Part shown: positions 61,009-64,000 of the stretch, one piece after another
Position numbering within the stretch: position 1 is the stretch's first letter
How the letters are laid out: the number at the start of each line of letters is the position of its first letter
Source of the DNA: Planctomycetota bacterium
GTDB taxonomy: Bacteria; Planctomycetota; Planctomycetia; Pirellulales; PLA5
Reading direction: 5' to 3'
Assembly: GCA_003576845.1 (NCBI GenBank)
Contig: QEVJ01000011.1
Coordinates: 29,626-93,625 of the forward strand
DNA: 64,000 nt
Notes under the pieces: model-generated
The model's input: the letters and a program-made list of their open reading frames with translations, nothing else
Told to the model about the DNA's origin: nothing
The model's database searches: none
Translations under genes and position numbers: made by a program

Positions 61009-62097
61009 TTACGGCCTGATCGTATTCAGGTGCGCCCGCTTCTCGTGCTGGTGATCGACGACGTCCCAGGCCAGGCCGAGCTTTTCGAGAAGCTTGATCG
61101 ACCAGAACGTGACGTCGAATTCCCACCACTTGTGTCCGTGGCGGGCCATGCGGGGATAGGCGTGGTGGTTGTTGTGCCAGCCTTCGCCGTAGGTGAGTGC
61201 GGCGACCCACCACAGGTTCGTGCTTTCGTCGGTCGTGTTGTAGTTGCGATAGCCCCACATGTGCGTCGCCGAGTTGACGAACCACGTCGAGTGGAGCACG
61301 TAGATCAAGCGCAGGAACACGCCCCAGACGACGAACGACCACGCCATTTCCGTGCCGCCAAGCCAATAGCCGAAGCCGAACGCCGCGGCCGTCATGCCGA
61401 TGTGCCAGAGGATGAAGGTCTTGTCGAGGAACAGCAGGACGCCGTCTTTGGCCAGGTCCGGCGCCCAGCGGCGGTGATAGTCGCGGTACTCCTGCTTGGT
61501 CATCTTGGGCAGGAACCAGAACATGTGAGCCCACCACGGGCCGTCGATCGGCGAATGGGGATCGCCGACGTGATCGCTGTGGGCGTGGTGCTTGCGGTGA
61601 TTGGCCACCCAGTGGACCGCCGAGCCTTCGCCCGCCAAACCGCCGAGCCAGGCGATGAACCACTTGACCGGCTTATAGGTTTTGAAGCTGGCGTGGGTGA
61701 GCAAGCGGTGATAGCCGAGGCAGATGCCCAAGCCGCCAGTCATCCAGCCGAGAACGAGCATCAGGACGAGACCCTGCCAGGTGAACGTAAAGGGAGCGGC
61801 GAGCGCGCCGGCGTGCAGGATGAGGAGCCAGAAGGCGACTCCCCAGTCGACGCCGCCTTTCCAGCGGCGGCCGCGTTCGGTCCGGAAGGCCTCCTGCTGG
61901 GTCATCCTGTCGAGATCGGCCTGGCAGGGACCCTGGTGCGGCGGCGAAAGGATCGCGTCCTCGTCGTCGACCGGTTCGGGCACCGGATGCGGCGCGACCA
62001 CGCGCGCGTGCGGTGTGGCCACGACCACTGGCGAGGACAACGCATCCGGCGTTTCCGTGCTCGGGATAATTGGCGACCGGGTGTCGGAGAACGACAT
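61009..62097 (-). CDS. Acyl-lipid/acyl-CoA delta-9-type fatty acid desaturase
   Basis: The 362-aa membrane enzyme introduces a double bond into fatty acyl chains using a di-iron centre. The three His boxes are clear: HRLLTH at 130-135, HRKHH at 167-171 and HNNHH at 308-312. Hydrophobic stretches near 85-120, 145-155 and 228-270 match the four-helix plan. An 80-residue polar N-terminus precedes the domain. I start at ATG 62097. The frame is open to 62547, but that part translates dispersed repeats. Redox partner is not in the window. Confidence 0.9.
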   Translation of the reverse strand: MSFSDTRSPIIPSTETPDALSSPVVVATPHARVVAPHPVPEPVDDEDAILSPPHQGPCQADLDRMTQQEAFRTERGRRWKGGVDWGVAFWLLILHAGALAAPFTFTWQGLVLMLVLGWMTGGLGICLGYHRLLTHASFKTYKPVKWFIAWLGGLAGEGSAVHWVANHRKHHAHSDHVGDPHSPIDGPWWAHMFWFLPKMTKQEYRDYHRRWAPDLAKDGVLLFLDKTFILWHIGMTAAAFGFGYWLGGTEMAWSFVVWGVFLRLIYVLHSTWFVNSATHMWGYRNYNTTDESTNLWWVAALTYGEGWHNNHHAYPRMARHGHKWWEFDVTFWSIKLLEKLGLAWDVVDHQHEKRAHLNTIRP

Positions 62098-62271
62098 CGA
62101 ACGATAATTCCTTATGCGATTCCTGGAGGCAAGCGACGGCAGCCATCCCGCCGGCACAACGCCCAATTCTCCGCAGGGGATTGTAAGGTTCGTCGACGGT
62201 TGCTGCGCGCCGGCTCCGTCGCGGCCGTGTAATAGGTGTGTAAAACCTGGTTTGCGTCCCCCAAGGAGTAA

Positions 62272-62307
62272 GGGGCGCCACGGCTGGCTTGTCCAACGGT
62301 GTGGTTC
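62272..62307. repeat. Dispersed GGCTGGCTTGTCCA element
   Basis: A block containing GCCACGGCTGGCTTGTCC matches the core of the elements at 49544-49633 and weakly that at 43029-43063. It lies in the 373-base gene-free stretch 62098-62470. Confidence 0.6.
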
Positions 62308-62470
62308 ACGAAGCGGCGTCAGGCGACGACTCTCGTCGCTGGACCACCCCGGCAGTGGCAACCGCCCGACACGATCGACAGAATCGTTCAAGTCTGCCGC
62401 GGCGGTCGGCCGATAACACGACGCGACATCGCCTCGGTTTCGATTCGTCCCATAACCGTCCAACGCGGCC

Positions 62471-62998
62471 ATGCTCAGCGTTTTGACGCCTTTGTCGATC
62501 GGCGCCGCCGCAACGGCGCTCTCCAGCGTCGCGGACGCGATTCCCACACCGGGCGAGTTTGCGGCAGCGTTTCAACGGGCCGGCGCGTCGAACGGTGCCA
62601 AGCAAGACAAGAACGCCGCGAGCGAGACCGACGCCGCGGCGAAAGCGAACGCGCCTTTGGCAACGTCGCGGACGGAATTGCGGCGGCTCTTTCGCGACGT
62701 CGAAAAGTCGCTCGCCCGGTTGTTCGCCCGCGAAGACATCGACGCATCAAAGACGGTTCGTCTCAAGCTCGACGGCGCGGGCGGCGTGAGGGCGGACGCC
62801 GATCATCCGGACGCCGCGAAAATCGACGCCTTACTCGCGGGCGACAAGCAGCTTTCGGCGGCGATCGCGCAGGCATTGCGGTCGACCAACGCGTCGACGG
62901 CTCCGGAATTGCTCGCGGACATCTCGCACAGCGGCACGAGTGTCGGCGAACCGGCGCTCACGTTTCTGGACGGGTCGCTCACGGCTACGCTGGCTTAA
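62471..62998 (+). CDS. Hypothetical protein
   Basis: A 175-aa product rich in Ala and Asp with one weakly hydrophobic N-terminal stretch (LSVLTPLSIGAAATAL). It has predicted helices at 65-95 (RTELRRLFRDVEKSLARLFAREDI) and alternating strands at the end. No Shine-Dalgarno evident and no family recognised. The length, codon pattern and clean start support a real gene. Confidence 0.45.
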   Translation: MLSVLTPLSIGAAATALSSVADAIPTPGEFAAAFQRAGASNGAKQDKNAASETDAAAKANAPLATSRTELRRLFRDVEKSLARLFAREDIDASKTVRLKLDGAGGVRADADHPDAAKIDALLAGDKQLSAAIAQALRSTNASTAPELLADISHSGTSVGEPALTFLDGSLTATLA

Positions 62999-63102
62999 TG
63001 CCGTCGAAAGCGGCTTGCACAATGGCAAGTCGTTCGCCGCTTACGCATTGCCGGACGGGACAGCAGCGGCACTCTCACCAAGCACGGGCACGGCATCCGG
63101 CG

Positions 63103-64000
63103 TTACCGCTCGCGTCGTCGGTTGCGGCGATCTTCCGACCCGCCGCCGCTGTCCTGTCGCGGCGGTGGACCTTGACGGACGCTCGGGCCGTCCGATGGAC
63201 GCGACGGTCGTTGGAACGACGGCGCCGGCTGCGGCGTTGGGCGCGGCGCTGGCGTGAACGACCGTTCGGGCGCGGCTCGCGGCGCGACGCGGACTGGGGC
63301 CGAACGCTCGGGCGCAGGCCGTGCAAACGACGGCGCTGGCCGCGATTCCGCCCTCGCACGCGCCGCGTCGATCATTGCCGACCGCGCCGCTTCGCTACGG
63401 GCGCGATTCAAGTCAGGTCGCGCAACGCGCTCCGACGACGGCCGCGGAGCGGGCGCCGCTTCCGAGCGCGAGCGCCCCGAAGGTCGCTCGCCGCCTCCGC
63501 GCGACGGCCGATCGCCGCCGCTCGGCCGACCTTCACCGCCGCTGGGCCGCGAAGGACCGCGATCCACCCGTGGCGGCGAACGATCCACGCTCGGCGGCCG
63601 ACTCTCGCGCGCCGGCGGACGGCTCTCCCGCGCCGGCGGCGCACTGTCGCGGAAGGACGGCCGACTTTCTGGCCGCGGCGGCCGCTCGCGGATCGCCGGA
63701 GACCCTTCGCCCGGCGAAGGCCGCGGCCGGTCGATACTCGGTCGGTCGATACTCGGCCGTCCCGTGCTCGGTCGTTCGACGCTCGGCCGGCTCGGGCTCT
63801 GGCGGTCGTCCGTCGACGGCCGCGGTCGCACAACATCCGGCCGCGTTACTTCCGGCCGTCCGACATCCGGCCGCGCCACGCCGGGCCGCGCCGGTCGCTC
63901 GGGACGATCCGGTCGGATGACGCTATCGGGCGTCGACGTGATCCCGTCCGGTCGCGGTCGCTCGTCGCCCAAACCCGGCCGCCGCGGACCCCGATCGACC
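63103..64000 (-). CDS. Low-complexity Pro/Arg/Ser-rich protein, cut by the window edge
   Basis: The frame is open to the right edge, so the N-terminus lies outside. The visible 299 residues are nearly all Arg, Pro, Ser, Asp, Gly and Glu, in short tandem units such as RPSIDRP and ARESRPP, closing with a basic RRNRRRER. The style is like the RPDRE tract at 27866-29263 but has no visible folded domain. It may be an intrinsically disordered surface or matrix protein. The complementary frame is also open, a result of the GC-rich repeats, but has a less regular composition. Confidence 0.5.
   Translation of the reverse strand, partial: VDRGPRRPGLGDERPRPDGITSTPDSVIRPDRPERPARPGVARPDVGRPEVTRPDVVRPRPSTDDRQSPSRPSVERPSTGRPSIDRPSIDRPRPSPGEGSPAIRERPPRPESRPSFRDSAPPARESRPPARESRPPSVDRSPPRVDRGPSRPSGGEGRPSGGDRPSRGGGERPSGRSRSEAAPAPRPSSERVARPDLNRARSEAARSAMIDAARARAESRPAPSFARPAPERSAPVRVAPRAAPERSFTPAPRPTPQPAPSFQRPSRPSDGPSVRQGPPPRQDSGGGSEDRRNRRRER

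Noticed and set aside
60955..62232. 425-codon plus-strand frame opposite the desaturase gene
   Set aside because: The minus strand has the three His boxes; the plus frame has no motif.

Overview
The window looks like chromosomal DNA of a high-GC planctomycete, most likely of the Pirellulales. The basis is family content: Tat-exported Gfo/Idh/MocA and sugar-isomerase-like proteins, an iduronate-type sulfatase, an SHD1-domain protein, PQQ-like and lactonase beta-propellers, a ceramidase-like secreted protein, M56/BlaI pairs, and an ECF sigma/anti-sigma pair carrying haem-type motifs. No database search was possible, so the taxonomic call is inference.

Layout. 1-7304 is a plus-strand translation and housekeeping cluster: a CDS tail (possibly nusA), infB, rbfA, a HhH-GPD-like protein with a histone-H1-like tail, yebC and an aspartate kinase with a long ACT region. 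7394-12424 holds a ceramidase-like secreted protein, a membrane protein, acpS, an alpha/beta hydrolase, a nucleotidyltransferase-HD protein and an orphan antitoxin-like gene. 12531-14716 (minus) has a secreted protein and infA. 15140-25000 mixes secreted metabolic proteins (aldose epimerase, terpene-cyclase-like repeats, lactonase, oxidoreductase), two small lipoproteins, a c-type cytochrome-like protein, def and a PIN toxin pair inside a repeat-rich stretch. 25254-31130 is regulatory: a vWA protein, ECF sigma and anti-sigma, then a minus-strand BlaI/M56 unit whose peptidase runs in frame into an RPDRE-repeat protein. 31170-36635 has SIS, sulfatase, ppa and sppA genes on the minus strand and an SHD1 protein on the plus strand. 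36636-38248 is gene-poor, with a parS-like palindrome and several hairpins. It is followed by an Xre-ImmA/DUF4411 module that looks acquired. 40154-49520 holds an orphan OppC-like permease, a thioredoxin-YHS-like protein, rho behind a long leader, a sugar isomerase and two zinc-ribbon membrane proteins. 49674-64000 holds a DASS transporter, gltX, a FliA-like sigma factor, a lipoprotein lipase, a glycyl-tRNA synthetase, a glycosyltransferase, a PQQ-like protein, tRNA-Ala(CGC), a desaturase and a low-complexity Pro/Arg protein cut by the window edge.

The most unusual feature is a family of short tandem repeats with an exact 7-base period. At least fifteen arrays were found. Seven end 1-8 bases before the start codon of a gene (rbfA, lysC, acpS, the anti-sigma gene, blaI, ppa, gltX) and in most of these occupy the place of a Shine-Dalgarno sequence. 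A second layer is made of dispersed palindromes of several families. Both layers lie almost entirely in intergenic DNA, though in two genes (yebC, gltX) the array supplies the C-terminal codons.
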